A stretch of DNA of 64,000 nt from Cryptomeria japonica (Eukaryota; Streptophyta; Pinopsida; Cupressales; Cupressaceae): positions 244,707,218-244,771,217 of the forward strand of contig NC_081406.1 of the NCBI RefSeq assembly GCF_030272615.1, written 5' to 3'. How positions within the stretch are numbered: position 1 is the first letter of the stretch; the number at the start of each line of letters is the position of its first letter. The position numbers and the translations under genes were made by a program. Positions 33,126 to 45,470 of the stretch are shown here, one piece after another. A model generated the notes under the pieces. The model worked only from the letters and a program-made list of their open reading frames with translations. It did not search any database and was not told the origin of the DNA.

Positions 33126-34614
33126 ATGGAGGAAGAGTTAAATCAAATTAAAAATAACAAGACTTGGGAACTAGTCCTTAGGCCTAGAAACAAGAATGTT
33201 ATAGGAGAAAAATGGGTTTATAGAAACAAGTTGGATGAAAATGGTAAGGTTGTGAGAAACAAAGCTAGACTTGTTCGTAAAGGGTACTCTCAAGTTGAGG
33301 GTATTGAATTTGATGAGACTTTTGCACCTATGGCTAGGCTTGAAGCCATAAGAATATTTTTTTAGCTTTTTTCAGTGTATAAAAATTTCAAAATCTACCA
33401 AATGGTTTTTAAGAACATTTTTAAATGGGTATCTTGATGAAGAAATTTGCTTGGAACAACCTCAAGTTTTCTAATTCAAGGAGAGTTTTGATTATGTTTA
33501 TAAACTAAAAAAAGGCTTTATATGGTTTGAAGCAAGCTCCTAGAGCATGGTATTCTAGGTTGGATAAGCACCTATTGGCACAAGGGTTCACTAGAGGTGG
33601 TGCAAACAACAATTTATATGTTAGAATAGAAGGTGAGGATGTACTTGTTGTAGAAGTTTATGTAGATGATATTATATTTGGTTGCAACAAAGATGATATG
33701 CAAAAACTATTTTATAACCTCATGCAATCAAAATTTGAGATGTTTATGCTCAGGGAGTTATCCTTTTTTCTTGGGTTACAAATATCACAACTTGATAAAG
33801 GTATCTTCCTATCTCAAATTAAATATGCAAGAGAGATTCTTAAAAGGTTTCAAATGGATGAGTTTAGGTCAATGACTACGTCCATGATAACAGGGTGTAA
33901 ATTGGGCAAAGTTGATGACTCACCTGATGTTGATCAAACTAGCTATAGGTCTATGATAGGTAGTCTAATGTATCTTATAGCATCTCAACTTGATATTATG
34001 CAAGTAGTGGGCTTGGTAGAAAGATTTTAGTCTTCTCCCAAAGAGTCTCATGTGAATGTAGTCAAGAGGACCTTTAGATATATTAAAGGAACATTAGAAT
34101 ATGGCTTATGGTACCCTAGAATAATTATTTTACTTTAACTGCCTATACTGACGTTGATTGGGCAAGGTGCCTTGATGATAGGAAAAACACTAGTGGTGCA
34201 ACCTTTTTCTTGGGTGATAGGTTTGTGGCTTGGTGTAGAAAAAAGAAAGAATTTGTGTGTCTATCAACAACAGAGGTAGAGTATATTGTTGCTACTTCAT
34301 GTTGTTCTAAATTTTTTTAGATGGTGTAAACTCTTTCAAACATGAAAGTAGGATTTTTTAAACTTGTTTCAATCTTGTGTGATAACACTAGTGCCATAAA
34401 CATTTATAAAAACCCTATTATGAACTCGAGAATTGAGCACATTGACATTAAATATCATTTCTTGAGAGAGAAATTGATAACCAATACAATTACCTTGCAT
34501 TATGTTGCCACTACAGACCAAGAAGAAAATATTTTCACTAAACCCTTAGCAAAGGAGGTTTTTGAGAGTTTGAGACGAAGATTGGGTGTCTTACGCTTCT
34601 CTTATGTCCACTAA
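33126..34614 (+). pseudogene. Reverse transcriptase and RNase H of copia element E
   Basis: 33126-33365 reads [37 protein letters not shown] and [20 protein letters not shown]. Then follows a stop-rich stretch (33366-33526). 33527-34030 reads KQAPRAWYSRLDKHLLAQGF, the intact active site VYVDDIIFG, FFLGLQISQLDKGIFLSQ and MIGSLMYLIASQLDIM. 34120-34320 gives the RNase H middle (DDRKNTSGATFFLGD, LSTTEVEYIVATSCC) with stops. 34342-34614 gives the end (ILCDNTSAINIYKNP, HIDIKYHFLREKL, NIFTKPLAKEVFESLRRRLG). YVDD and YCDN-type catalytic residues (here LCDN) are retained, unlike in D. Confidence 0.93.
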
Positions 34615-34638
34615 TCCATAAACCATCATTTTGTTTTT

Positions 34639-35187
34639 AGGGGGGGAATATGTTTTTCATCTTTGTTTGCCTGAAACCTCATACTTCTCCCCATTGTCAT
34701 TGATGTCACAGGGGGAGATAAGGATAGTAGTTGTTTGTGCAGGCATAGGGACAAATGTTGCACAGGTGCAACATAACCCAGTTTGTGTTTGATTGAAGTG
34801 TTTGAAGTATAGTATATAGAGTGCAGAGTTCAGATAATATTGTTGGTGAGTGTAGAAGATTGTAGTATCTATTATTGTTAGAACAACTTGTCAAGAAAAG
34901 TTTAGAGAATATTGTCAGTGAGTGCAAAAGTTTGTAGTATTTGATATTGTTAGAATAACTTGCCTTGAACTTGCATTGTTGCTTGATTGAAACATACAAA
35001 GAATGTAGATGGTTTGTGTGTGATGGTGCATAGTAAGTTTAGTGTAGAGAACGTTGGTGTAGACAATCAAAGAGTAGTGCTAGTGCAACAAATGTAGATG
35101 AGGTTTGTGAAAGTCTAGTGTCTTTAGACATGGGGAGTAAAATATAATTACTGTACATGTTGACAGATCAATGAAAAGGGGGGAATT
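34639..35187 (+). other. Spacer of element E with three polypurine tracts
   Basis: AGGGGGGGAATA at 34639-34650, CAGGGGGAGATA at 34709-34720 and AAAAGGGGGGAA at 35174-35185. The last directly precedes the LTR start at 35188 and should be the functional one. The spacer between them is non-coding. Confidence 0.6.
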
Positions 35188-36282
35188 TATTGGCATGTGT
35201 TTGTCATTGATGTCAGATGGTGATTTGATTGTTAAAAATTTATCATTTGTGTGAACAATATTGAAAGCAATTGAATGTGGATTTTTTCAAGGGATTATAT
35301 GGTGGTAGCTTCTAAAAAAGATGTCTTCTTATTAATAAGAATGACAACTTGGTCTAGATGACATTTGAGGTCTTGCAATCAACAAGATGACAAATTACAT
35401 TTCTTATATCGGTGGTAAATTTCCTTGAAGTTTTCATGTAGAGAAAGTAGTACGGGTTTGATGACTAAGTGTTTGCAATTTGAGTTTTAAGTCATGTCTC
35501 CATGGTGACAAGAATTAATCAACAACAACAGGAACTTCAAGAAAGACAAATAAACAACATAACATTAAATAATGTTAAATTAACCAGTTAAATAGTTTTT
35601 AAGGTCGATGTTTAATCTTTAAATGGCATAGACATGAAGATCTAGGACCAATTTTCAAACTACTAACATCTATTTCATGTAAAAGAATTCTGACGAGTAG
35701 TTACAAGTTTCTATTTTGCATGTAACAGATTTGCTAACTATCTTGTAGTGGTGGACTTGTTGATTTAAACAAAAACCTTTCTTTTTGTGGGGTTGATCCA
35801 GGCATTGAATAATATGACAATTTTTTTTCTTTTTGTAGAGAATACAATCAGGATACTAGCATAACAGTAATATTATGATTATTGGTGTAGATATAAGTAA
35901 ATTGATCAATGATTTGTATTGAAATAGATTAACCCTCTATATTATGCTTTGATTTCTTTTAAGATTGTTTTAATGAAGGATTGTGGCTCTTTAGTGAGAA
36001 GATTCTCTTATTGCTAGTGAGGCATATATAGTGTATTACCAGTGAGGTGTTGCTAGTGAGGCGGAGATTGTAATAAATGAGATTTATGGCCAACGAGGCT
36101 TAATGAAATTTATTTTCATAGTGGTTTTTTACCCTTCAAGGGTTTTCCACTCAAACACATGTGTCATGTGATGTGCATATATGATTCTTATGTTTGTTGG
36201 ATTGGTATACACATTTTTATTATTGTTTTGAGTTTTATTGACGATTGATTCACACCCCCCAGTGGTCTAGAGTATTCCAACA
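35188..36282 (+). repeat. 3' LTR of copia element E
   Basis: Begins TATTGGCATGTGTTTGTCAT (TG altered to TA) after the polypurine tract and ends TATTCCAACA. Near its end are GTGGTTTTTTACCC / GGGTTTTCCACTC and GATTCACACCCCCCAGTGG, the copia LTR blocks also seen in F, D and J. CATAA at 36283-36287 would be one copy of the target duplication. Confidence 0.75.
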
Positions 36283-37080
36283 CATAAAACATTACCATGG
36301 GCCAAAACAAGGTTTTAAAATACTAGGGTAAAAATCCATATGACCCCAACATGTCAAACATAGTCTCTTACATGACATTATACCTTCTTACATGTTGTCA
36401 TAAGAATCTCCCAAAATAGGATATACTCTTACATGTGTCATAGATTATCAATAACTTATGCAAGGATTCTCTTACACATGTCATAATAATTGATTCTCTC
36501 ATCCAAGATGATCCGCCCTATATTTTTAGCCCTTATAGTTCTCATAGAATCTATCATAACATCCTTAAAAATAGACTTTCCATGTTATACCACTTTATGG
36601 GAATATTTTGACAACTAATAACTAGTTTTTAAAGGTGCTAACATGTGGAAAAAGTGCCAACTCATAAGACTCACACCTCTTATGATGGAGCACCCCTCAT
36701 AAGATTTATCTTCTTGCTCTTGAATGAGAAATTGATGAGTACAAGGTTTTTCTTGTTGATGAGTTCTGTATGCGCAAGAAATTACTATGAATACTATTTG
36801 GAAGAATGCTCCAAATTCCTCCATGTTTGAATTTATAGTCTTGCGATTTGAGATTCAATGTGTTTGTATTGTGGATATTACACACCCATCCTTTCAAGTC
36901 ACTACTATTGTCATAGACACTCTAGATAGTAAATGCAATATGTTGGCAAGATGTTTGTTTGTCAAGATTGGTTCAAAAAATGCTCTACATTTATCCACAT
37001 TGATATTTCTACTCATGCGACTTGGTCGACATGTTTATAATGTCTATGCAATGTCTCAGTTAAAATTTTAGGTGATGAAA
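36283..37080 (+). other. Gene-free spacer between copia LTRs
   Basis: AT-rich. It contains several copies of a short phrase resembling CTCTTACATG(T)GTCATA (36362-36490). An open stretch of 94 codons at 36787-37071 has no recognisable domain and is not called as a gene. Confidence 0.4.
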
Positions 37081-37884
37081 GTGTACCACAAGTATGTTTG
37101 ATGATGATTTGTTTCATGACTATGTTTTCTCAGTTTCTAAGTATGTTTGATGAGGATGTGTGCCAATGTGTTTTATATTTGGGGCTAAATAGAAGGATGT
37201 AATAAGTTGGTTTAGGTTTACTCTATCTCTTGAATTGGACCACTTTCATCACAATATCTTTTTTAGGCAAACTTGTTGGGTTCATTCCTTGCCTCATGAC
37301 CTAGTCAGCCTAATTGAAGTTTTGAGATGATATGAAGGATATAAATAGAAGATCAATTTAGTTGCAATTGTGTGGATTGATGTGGATGGTTTAAGATGTG
37401 AATTTGAGATAGTAACAATGTGTGGTGGAAGTTTTGGAGCTGAATTGCATAACAACCACTTGAGGCAGTGATTCAAGAGTAGCTACATTCTAATGTGATT
37501 GTTGGAGGCTGTGAGTTGAAGACCTATTCTTTGTGTTTCAAATATTCATGTGTCCTACTTTGGGATAGTGAATCTCTTCTGCGAGTCTTTCCTACTTGTA
37601 TCTTCCTCAATAAGTTCTTTTAGGGAGCAACGAGCTTCCTTAGGCAACGAGCCTTAAAAAAAAATTGTAACACTTGTTCATATATATTGTGAGATAGCTC
37701 TCACCATGGTTTTTCCCTTGTTAGGGTTTTCCACATAAATTTGGTGTTCTCTTGTGCTTTGGTGTTGATTGCTTTATTTCTCATTATTGTTGATATGTTT
37801 AAGGATTTTGAATTGAATTGTGCTAGAGGATTAAGTTTTAAAGATATTGATTCACTCCCCCCTCTCAATATTTGAGTGTGTTTA
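37081..37884 (+). repeat. Copia-type LTR fragment J, plus orientation
   Basis: The block CACCATGGTTTTTCCC / GGGTTTTCCACATAAATTTG (37702-37742) matches in order and spacing the corresponding part of the D LTR read on the minus strand. It is followed by GATTCACTCCCCCCTCTC and an ending TGTTTAGCA at 37884. The left end is not defined. No coding region is attached. Confidence 0.55.
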
Positions 37885-38184
37885 GCATTATCATTAGTCC
37901 ATCTCATACACTTTTATGGTGAGTCAACTTAGAGGATCGTAGTGTTTATGAATCCTCCTAACAAAGTAGAATGGGTGGTGCTTGTGATATCCGTTGGAAA
38001 AGGATTTGTGGTAGTCATTAACACCAATAATCCCTATGACTACAATCACATTGTAAATGTACATAGTATTAAAAAATTATATTGTTGATCAAGTTATTTT
38101 CTACATAACCTAATGAGACAAAAGCTTGGATGTAATCTTATAAAATAATCTTTATGCAAATATTAAATACATACACAAGCTAAC

Positions 38185-38620
38185 ACAAGGTATACCCTGG
38201 CAAAATAGTTAAGAGGGAAAAAACCAACCTCCAAAAGCATCCACACTCAATGTAATTTTTAGTAATAAAATATTAAAATACACTTATAGAATCCCTATGA
38301 ATACTTCTAAAACATCCTTCAATGCATCCTCCATGTGTACAAGCATTTAATCACACATCTCATGTCATGATTCACATATTCACTCAACAAGAGAGCTCAA
38401 TACAATGACAACCAAGTTAGACAACCAACTAGCCATCCAACCAACCTCAACCACTAAACATGTGTTTGTTTATATATAATCAAGCTAACAAGTTCATACC
38501 ATCAAGTTATAAGGTAAAGCCATGAATACACAAAGCTACAAACCCCAATATTTACGTTGTGAAACTTTTTTTTATATTAAATATTTGTTCATGTGCAATC
38601 CATCATAAAATATATAACCA
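38185..38620 (-). repeat. Degenerate copia LTR fragment K, minus orientation
   Basis: AAGGTATACCCTGGC, then GAGGGAAAAAACCAACCTCC and a segment of TAATAAAATATTAAAATACAC type resemble the centre of minus-strand copia LTRs. The boundaries cannot be placed. Confidence 0.3.
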
Positions 38621-40680
38621 TTGTCACATAGAACTTTACAAGTGAATCCAAATAAGTATTTAATGTGGATAAACACATATCTAAATATGCAGATCACAAA
38701 TAAATATTTATTTTACATGATTAAAATAACTTTTCCTTGTGCAAGGTTTCCCACCTTTTCTTTGCATATGCTAGTAAACACATATCTGTATACATGTTTA
38801 TGCTAAAAGAAAATTGCATAATGCAACCAAAAGTGTATATACATCTCTCATGCAACCAAGCATTGTTAATACTTAGAAGACACGTTTTCTTCTACAAAAA
38901 TGATAACACAAGCAATATTTAATTGCTTTGAAAATTTAAAAAAATACTAGCATTGTATTTTTTCAATCAAGTTTGTCTAATTGATAATAAAGATTTTATT
39001 TGTTAGTAATCAATTTAATCAAACATATAATTACATGATATGTAATAGATATATAAATCTTAGGCATGAAAATTTGATCTCCTTTAGTGAATGTCAATTT
39101 CCATATACCTTTGTCAAATTCAACAATTAACAACACAATCTATTGTTCTCCATTGATCGAGACTTATAAATAATTATTTAATAAGTTTTTATAGTAGAAG
39201 TCTTTTCCTAGCAATGAAATAGAGATATAAATAATTATAGCCAATGTTTGCGTATAGGATAAGTAAATGATGTTAAAGCAAGAGGACTAAAGTCTATTAG
39301 AACAATTATTGTACAAAACAATGTACCTACACTCAAGCTCTATGGAGTGTACATAAATTACTTTCTACACCTTGTTTAGGAATTTCACTTTTAGATTAGA
39401 ACTTACATAAAATAATGTTATAGCAATATTTTTACTTATCTAATTAATAAAAAATATTGATCGAAAATTTGTTGTTGAAAGGCTAAATAATATAGTCAAT
39501 CATAATCAAATCTAGTCATTCATAATCAAATATTGTTTATTCACCATAACATTTGGCTGGCTAAAGCATAGACTCATTAAAAAATACAAAGAAAATCTTG
39601 CTAATATATTCTTATATTATATTCGACTTTTGAACAATTAAGAACCTCATAAAATCTTTTTAAAAATATAAATATAATGGCAATTTACTATAAATCTTAG
39701 ATCATAATATAGGTCTAATAAATTCTCATGATAAAAAGTACATATCAATCCAAGTACCATACTTTCATATTCATCTCAATACTCTTCCAAGCTTATATGT
39801 TGTCATATGAATGAATGAAAGATTTTAATGACATCCACAAAACTAAAAAAATCTAAAGAACCTCAAGCAATAAAAATCTAAAACTCAAAGATCACAATCT
39901 TAAGATATTTTTGAAATCTTCTTGATATCAAATTTTCTAAACTATTTGAATTATATCCCAAAAAACAAAATACCAAAAGAATAAGAGTCTAAATATATAA
40001 AGACCTAAGAACCACAACCTTAGATATTTTCAAATTCTTGTAAAAATCAAATCTTCTAAATAAAAACTCTAATGACATTAAAAATAAATAAAAAAACCGA
40101 AAAACCAGAGAGTAAATAATTTCAAATATCTTCTACTGTTGGATAGAAAGATTTAAATCAGAGAGAACATTGAGTAAATTGTGCGTAACATAAAACGGGT
40201 CAAATTGAATGCAACTGTCATGTTTATAAATACGGAGGTAAAAACATGAATGATTAAGGTACCCGTGAGTCACGGCGAAAGTTTTTAGGAGTGACGGTAG
40301 AAAGAGAATCAAATTTGTCTGTCAAATTACAAAGAAACGTCAGTTTCAGAAGAAGAAGATAAATTGTTGCGGAGATTGCGTGGGATTAAAACTGCCGCTG
40401 CACATGCACTCCACGCTTTGTCAATCCATTTTCATGCTGTACGTACGTGCCATGACATGCGACTAACAATTATTTGTTTTGGATGTTTTTATTCAAATAA
40501 AAAAATATTACCTACTATTGATTTGGAAAATTTATTATTTCTAATTGATTAGAAATTATGATAAGTAATAGCCTCCAGGTGTAGATTAGAGAGGCTTGAA
40601 GTCATGGAGCATGATTCAAAAGTCAATGATGGAAGCTAACATTATGGATTCAGAAAATTAAAATGATTAGTCCATAGACA
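38621..40680. other. AT-rich spacer without gene
   Basis: No domain, RNA gene or clear repeat was recognised. Only short chance open stretches (up to about 62 codons) are present. A GC-richer patch at 40190-40460 (ACCCGTGAGTCACGGCG, CGTACGTACG) stands out from the AT-rich surroundings but carries no recognised gene. Confidence 0.5.
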
Positions 40681-40848
40681 CGTGACTCTACAGTGGCAAC
40701 GAGCTTTCTTATTCATGAAGAAACAACAATGCTAGACGTGACTCTACAATGGCAACGAACTTTCTTATTCATGAAGAAACAACAACGCTAGACGTGACTC
40801 TACAATGGCAACGAGCTTTCTTATCCATGAAGAAACAACAACGCTTTA
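40681..40848. repeat. 56-base tandem repeat, three copies
   Basis: Units start at 40681, 40737 and 40793 with CGTGACTCTACA(A/G)TGGCAACG and a period of exactly 56. Only a few substitutions separate them. A single diverged copy of the same core (ACTCTACAATGGTAACGAGC) recurs at 41094. Confidence 0.92.
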
Positions 40849-41320
40849 CTTTTTTTAAAGTTTCGAAAGTGTTGAAAGCAAAAAATGAAGTGTAAATGCA
40901 TTGTTTTATAAAATGGTTAAATTTTCTTTTTTTTATTATTATTTTGCTAATTATTTCGAACGTCGATTTTTTTAATGGGATTTGATGTGCACTATCTTTA
41001 TCTTGATTTTTTAAGAAAAAGAGCGAATAGCTGCACTAAATAAAGATTACTTTCATTGCTTTAATTTTATTTTTAAAATTTGATATGGGCATAACTCTAC
41101 AATGGTAACGAGCTTTCTTATCTATGGAAGAAAAACAAACAAGTCTAATGTAAATGTTGCACTCATTTGAAGATTTGAAAATGTTTAAAGAAAAAAGTGT
41201 AGTGCAAAAACATTAATCATTATCTTGATTTTTTAAGAAAGCAACAAATGGTTGCGCTACATAATTATTACTTTCTCTATTTTTATTTTATTTTTTTAAA
41301 ATTTGATAACTATCGGCATA
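40849..41320. repeat. Diverged duplication of about 225 bases next to the 56-base array
   Basis: The segment containing TATCTTGATTTTTTAAGAAA at about 40997 recurs at about 41221. The preceding phrase CTACAATGG(C/T)AACGAGCTTT is present before each copy, and AAAATTTGATA ends each. The array unit and this longer unit therefore appear to have been duplicated together. Confidence 0.65.
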
Positions 41321-41594
41321 TTTTACATTGATTTTTTTAAAGATAAGTATGCTAATTTTAATTGATATGGATAATGGTCAAAAGCTCCAAATTCAATTTA
41401 AATGTTAGGGGTAAGGTGTGTAGTCCAAAGATTAATCGTTTTGTGGTTAGAGTTGTCCCATATTGATTGCCTCTCGCTCTTTGAGTCCTCTAATTAAAAA
41501 TATGATAATTAATAAATAGATAGCATTTATGTCACAATAATTATCTTACTAAAATAAAAATTAATAGATAACATTTATACGTTACAATATTTTT

Positions 41595-41883
41595 CTTGCT
41601 TCTTTACTGTCACATCTTCAAGCAAACACCCATGTGAAGAATTTAAATATGGATTTACAAAGTCAACAAATCGAAATTCAAGTGGAGCAGCTTCTGTGGA
41701 AAAAGAGGGTTTGCATAACACATGGATTAAGGTCTTTCTTGCTTCTTTACTGTCACATCTTCAAGCAAACACCCATGTGAAGAATTTAAAGATGGATTTA
41801 CAAAGTCAACAAATCGAAATTCAAGTGGAGCAACTTACGTGGAAACTGAGGGTTTGCGTAACACATGGATTAAGGTCTTTCTT
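41595..41883 (+). repeat. 143-base tandem duplication with coding-like content
   Basis: Two copies begin CTTGCTTCTTTACTGTCACA at 41595 and 41738. They differ at only a few positions, so the duplication is recent relative to its surroundings. Because 143 is not a multiple of three the two copies are read in different frames. Each copy can encode LQANTHVKNL(N/K)MDLQSQQ followed by IEIQVEQL. This looks like protein-coding sequence, perhaps a fragment of a leucine-rich gene, but no family could be assigned. Confidence 0.8.
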
Positions 41884-44640
41884 GTGGAATTGATGGTTGT
41901 TCTTGGTTCTCTTTTCTTTGGCTAGTTCTTGCCTACTTTTTCCTTTGTATTTTTAGGTGTTCCATAATTCTCTTTAAGTCAATGCTATTGTTGGTCTTGT
42001 ATTCTCCTTCATGAAAACATTGTTGTTGGTTATTGTCCTCTTTGTGGTTGTTATCTTATAAATTTTCTTCAATTATATTTGAACAAAATATTCTTTGTTG
42101 ATCTATTAGACATTGGCAATGTTTCTTTTTATAACGCTTAGCTGCAATATATATTTGTAATCATCATTTATCCAATGTAAAAATTCAAATTTACTAATAA
42201 CTTTAACAAATTAAATTTTTATGAAATGTAACATTATAAATAACAAAGCCTTACCTCATTTCTAATTTATGCATTCAGGTTAATTTGAAACTTCAATCCT
42301 ACTTTAGAGTTTTTTGAGTTATAGTGGAGAATGGACTAGGATATATTTCAAATTTGATGGCGTCTTTTAGTATTTGGAATATAATTGTATGACAATATAT
42401 TTGTTTATTTGTTGGGTTAAAGTATAATTTTTAGGTGTTTTTGCAGCCATGCTTGGAGCCAATTTCATTCATACATATTTAAATCGTAAAATATTATTTT
42501 TTGCATGGTAAATCTAGACCATTCATCATTAGGTCACAAATATGATGACAAAGGTTATGATGACTTTTCTTGTCCTAGAAGGCAACCCTCTCTCTTTTAT
42601 GAGGGCATTCTATTATGGATCTATATTGTATTGTTCTCTGTGTGGAGTATGATAGAGAGAATTGATGGATCAAATTCTCTTCTCTTGATCTATCTACCTT
42701 GATGGTGGATCATAGAGTTTGATCCAAAATATTGGCCATGAAAGAATTTACATGGTCAAATCCAAAGACAAATATTTAAACTTTGATATAGGTTTACGTG
42801 TTTAATACAAAATTGATATTTTAATTAAATTAATTTGTGAATTCAAGGAAACAATTTATAGTTTCATAATTTACAATAGAACCAATTTGATTTTAGAGTA
42901 AACCATAAAAAAAAATATTGTCCTATGATAGTCCATATTCAACTACCTTCAATTGAAACAAACTACAACTTATTATACATAATACTGAACAAACACACCC
43001 ATAGTCATAAACAAATAAAGTGTATAATACAATACTAAATAAAGCTCATGACAAACACCTTCTTACTACCAAAATATCTTCATTTATTTTGGATGAAGGT
43101 GGCATTTATTATGTTTTCCAAGCAAGCAGATGGGTTGAATTTTTTTAAATGCTAATAGATTTTGAATCTATAAGTTATTCCACCTCCTACTACCTTTCCA
43201 CAAGACCTTAGAATGCATCATAGATTCTATTTTATGCAATCACACCTATAACCCCATCTCAAATAAATTTTATAATTTGTACATATCTAAAAAGTTCCTT
43301 ATAGTTTTTGATACATGTTGCTTCCCATACTATAGTTGTATTTATCTATTCTTAGGACCAAAATCTATTTTCTCAAGCATGCTTTCTCTATACTTCCAAC
43401 CTCCACATGAGTCTTAAATGTATTCTAGGAAAAATCATCTTGGTTTTCTTTAGTAGCCCATGCCCATGGGATGACCACATTAACATCAAGCATCCACTTG
43501 ATTATCTAATTACAAACATCCTTATTTCAAACTTGAGATACATTTTAGGTAAAAATATTCCTCAATAAATGTCTCAATCAAATTTACATCACTATTATAA
43601 TCTCTTCCTCACCTAAAACACTTTCAATCATTATAATTGTGTCATTGGTAGTAATTTAAAATGTGCTCCTTAACTATTTACCAAAGATTGCACCCTTGTA
43701 CAAAGACTCCCTAAATTCTCTCCTTGTCATTCTTCACAAAGGAAGAATGTGATTCTAGTTCTTTTCTTTTGGATATGTCTCTCCACAATTTTATCCATAG
43801 AAGTTTGAAAATAAAGATTGCACATTGCACCAATAAAGCAATGGCATAGGTATAGTAGAAGAATTAATTTTCTATGTATTGTCATGCTTAGAGTTGTCTT
43901 TAATTATCTCCCATCAAATCATTTGGAACTCTTTACAATAAGTATCCTATTTTTCAAAGTGGATGCAACAAGGCATACACCAAGTGATGCACTTCATTTC
44001 CATTAATAGTTTCTTTTATCATTTTTTATCTCTTGTTTGACTTTTCAAATTATAGAATGGCACGAGTCTTGATTTTTTATTTAATTATTAGAGTTGGGGA
44101 GCAATGGAAGCCCATCTTGAGCACCTAGGAGATTTCTAAAGGATGTCATCACTAAAAATTTATATATGCTTTACATAATTAGATTCTAATAACAATGTTG
44201 AAAGATAATTTGTTCAGTATATTTATTTTATCATATTTTGGGCTTCCCTCAAGATGGTTTTACTTTTTCAATTGAAATCATTGTCTTGATAATATGAATT
44301 GTGTCCCCTTCCACCATCAATTTTATTACCTTCTTTTCTACTTGATTAAATTTAGTCCTTCAACCAACACAATTGTCATAGCTTTATAGAATATGAGGTC
44401 CTTGAGAAAAAGAAAGTGTCTCCACACAAAAAAATATTATTATGATCTTTCAATATGTGTCCATTGCCAACAAATCCCAAATTCCCCTAGCCTCACTACT
44501 AAATTTGATTTATTGAAACTTGGAGGTGGTGTTGTTCATATTTTCAAAACTTTATTGAAGTTTTCATTTGGTATCTCATCATAATGTTAAGCTTACCAAA
44601 TTTTATGAGTAAACTTTATTTTAAAGTTAAAAGAAAATTA
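41884..44640. other. AT-rich spacer without gene
   Basis: Nothing recognisable as a gene, RNA or element end. Open stretches of about 60-65 codons at 42505, 43818 and 44393 (plus strand) have no domain or coding bias and are treated as chance. Confidence 0.5.
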
Positions 44641-45470
44641 AATTATATATTTGTTATTTCAAAAAATGAGGAGATGTGAAGTCTTACTATTCCATAAATT
44701 AAGGGGTCTTATCTCATTAAGATAAACTTCACATCTATCATGTCTCATCTACACATTAGACTTATTGTTTTTTTTTGGTATTGTAACAAGTTATATGAGT
44801 GATTTAATAAGTTAAGGGGATTTCATCTCATCAAGAGGAAACTTGAACCTTTTTCTTATTGTGTTCCTTCTACATAATAAACATATTGAATTATGTTTTT
44901 CTTTTTTCTTTTTGGTAAATTGTAATAAGCTATTTAGATGATAACGGGAATTTGAAATTTTTGTCTTATCAAAATCAAACCTAAATCCTTTTCTTTATCT
45001 ATCCCATCTACACAATAAACTTATTAAAACATACCTTTTCATTAATTTGATGATGCCATAAATGAAGGAACTTTTTTTCTCATCAAAATCAAATTTAAAG
45101 AATGTTTTTCTTCAATGCATCCCATCTTCATTTACAGTTGTAAGTCAATGTTATATAAGCCCTAATTCCATTGACCCCTGAACCAAAATCAATCCTAAGT
45201 CCTTTTCTTTCTCCATCTCATCTACATAATAGACTTATTAAACCAATTTTTTTATTAATATAACAAATTGACCTTTTTTTCTCATCAAAATCAAACTTAA
45301 ATTTTTTTTTCAAATATATCTGGATACATAATAAAGTAATTAAACCATACATTTTCAATAAAATATAAATATTACCATAAATGAAAGAATTTTTTTCATC
45401 AAAATCAAACTTAAAAGATTTTTTTTCCTAGTGCATCCCATGTTCATTTATATTTGTAAGTCAATGATAT
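44641..45470. repeat. Degenerate tandem repeats, about seven units
   Basis: Repeating order: TCTCATCAA(G/A)A, an AAACTTAAAT-type phrase, CCTTTTTCTT, then CATC(T)ACA(TA)ATAAACTTATT. Copies can be seen near 44700, 44825, 44965, 45075, 45190, 45275 and 45390. Unit length varies from about 70 to 140 because of small deletions. No coding potential. Confidence 0.6.

Larger units (their letters stand above)
32785..36282 (+). mobile_element. 5'-truncated Ty1/copia element E (Sirevirus-like)
   Basis: Plus-strand remnant holding the end of the integrase/reverse transcriptase linker (from about 32785), reverse transcriptase, RNase H, a long purine-tract-bearing spacer and a 3' LTR ending at 36282. Gag, protease, most of integrase and the 5' LTR are missing. 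The protein style ([39 protein letters not shown]-like) and the several polypurine tracts before the 3' LTR fit the Sirevirus group of copia elements. Confidence 0.85.

Noticed and set aside
36787..37071. 94-codon open frame as a gene
   Set aside because: No recognisable domain, no coding bias and no start or splice context; it lies between LTR remnants.
40681..40848. CRISPR array
   Set aside because: The units are contiguous tandem copies without unique spacers, in a plant genome.
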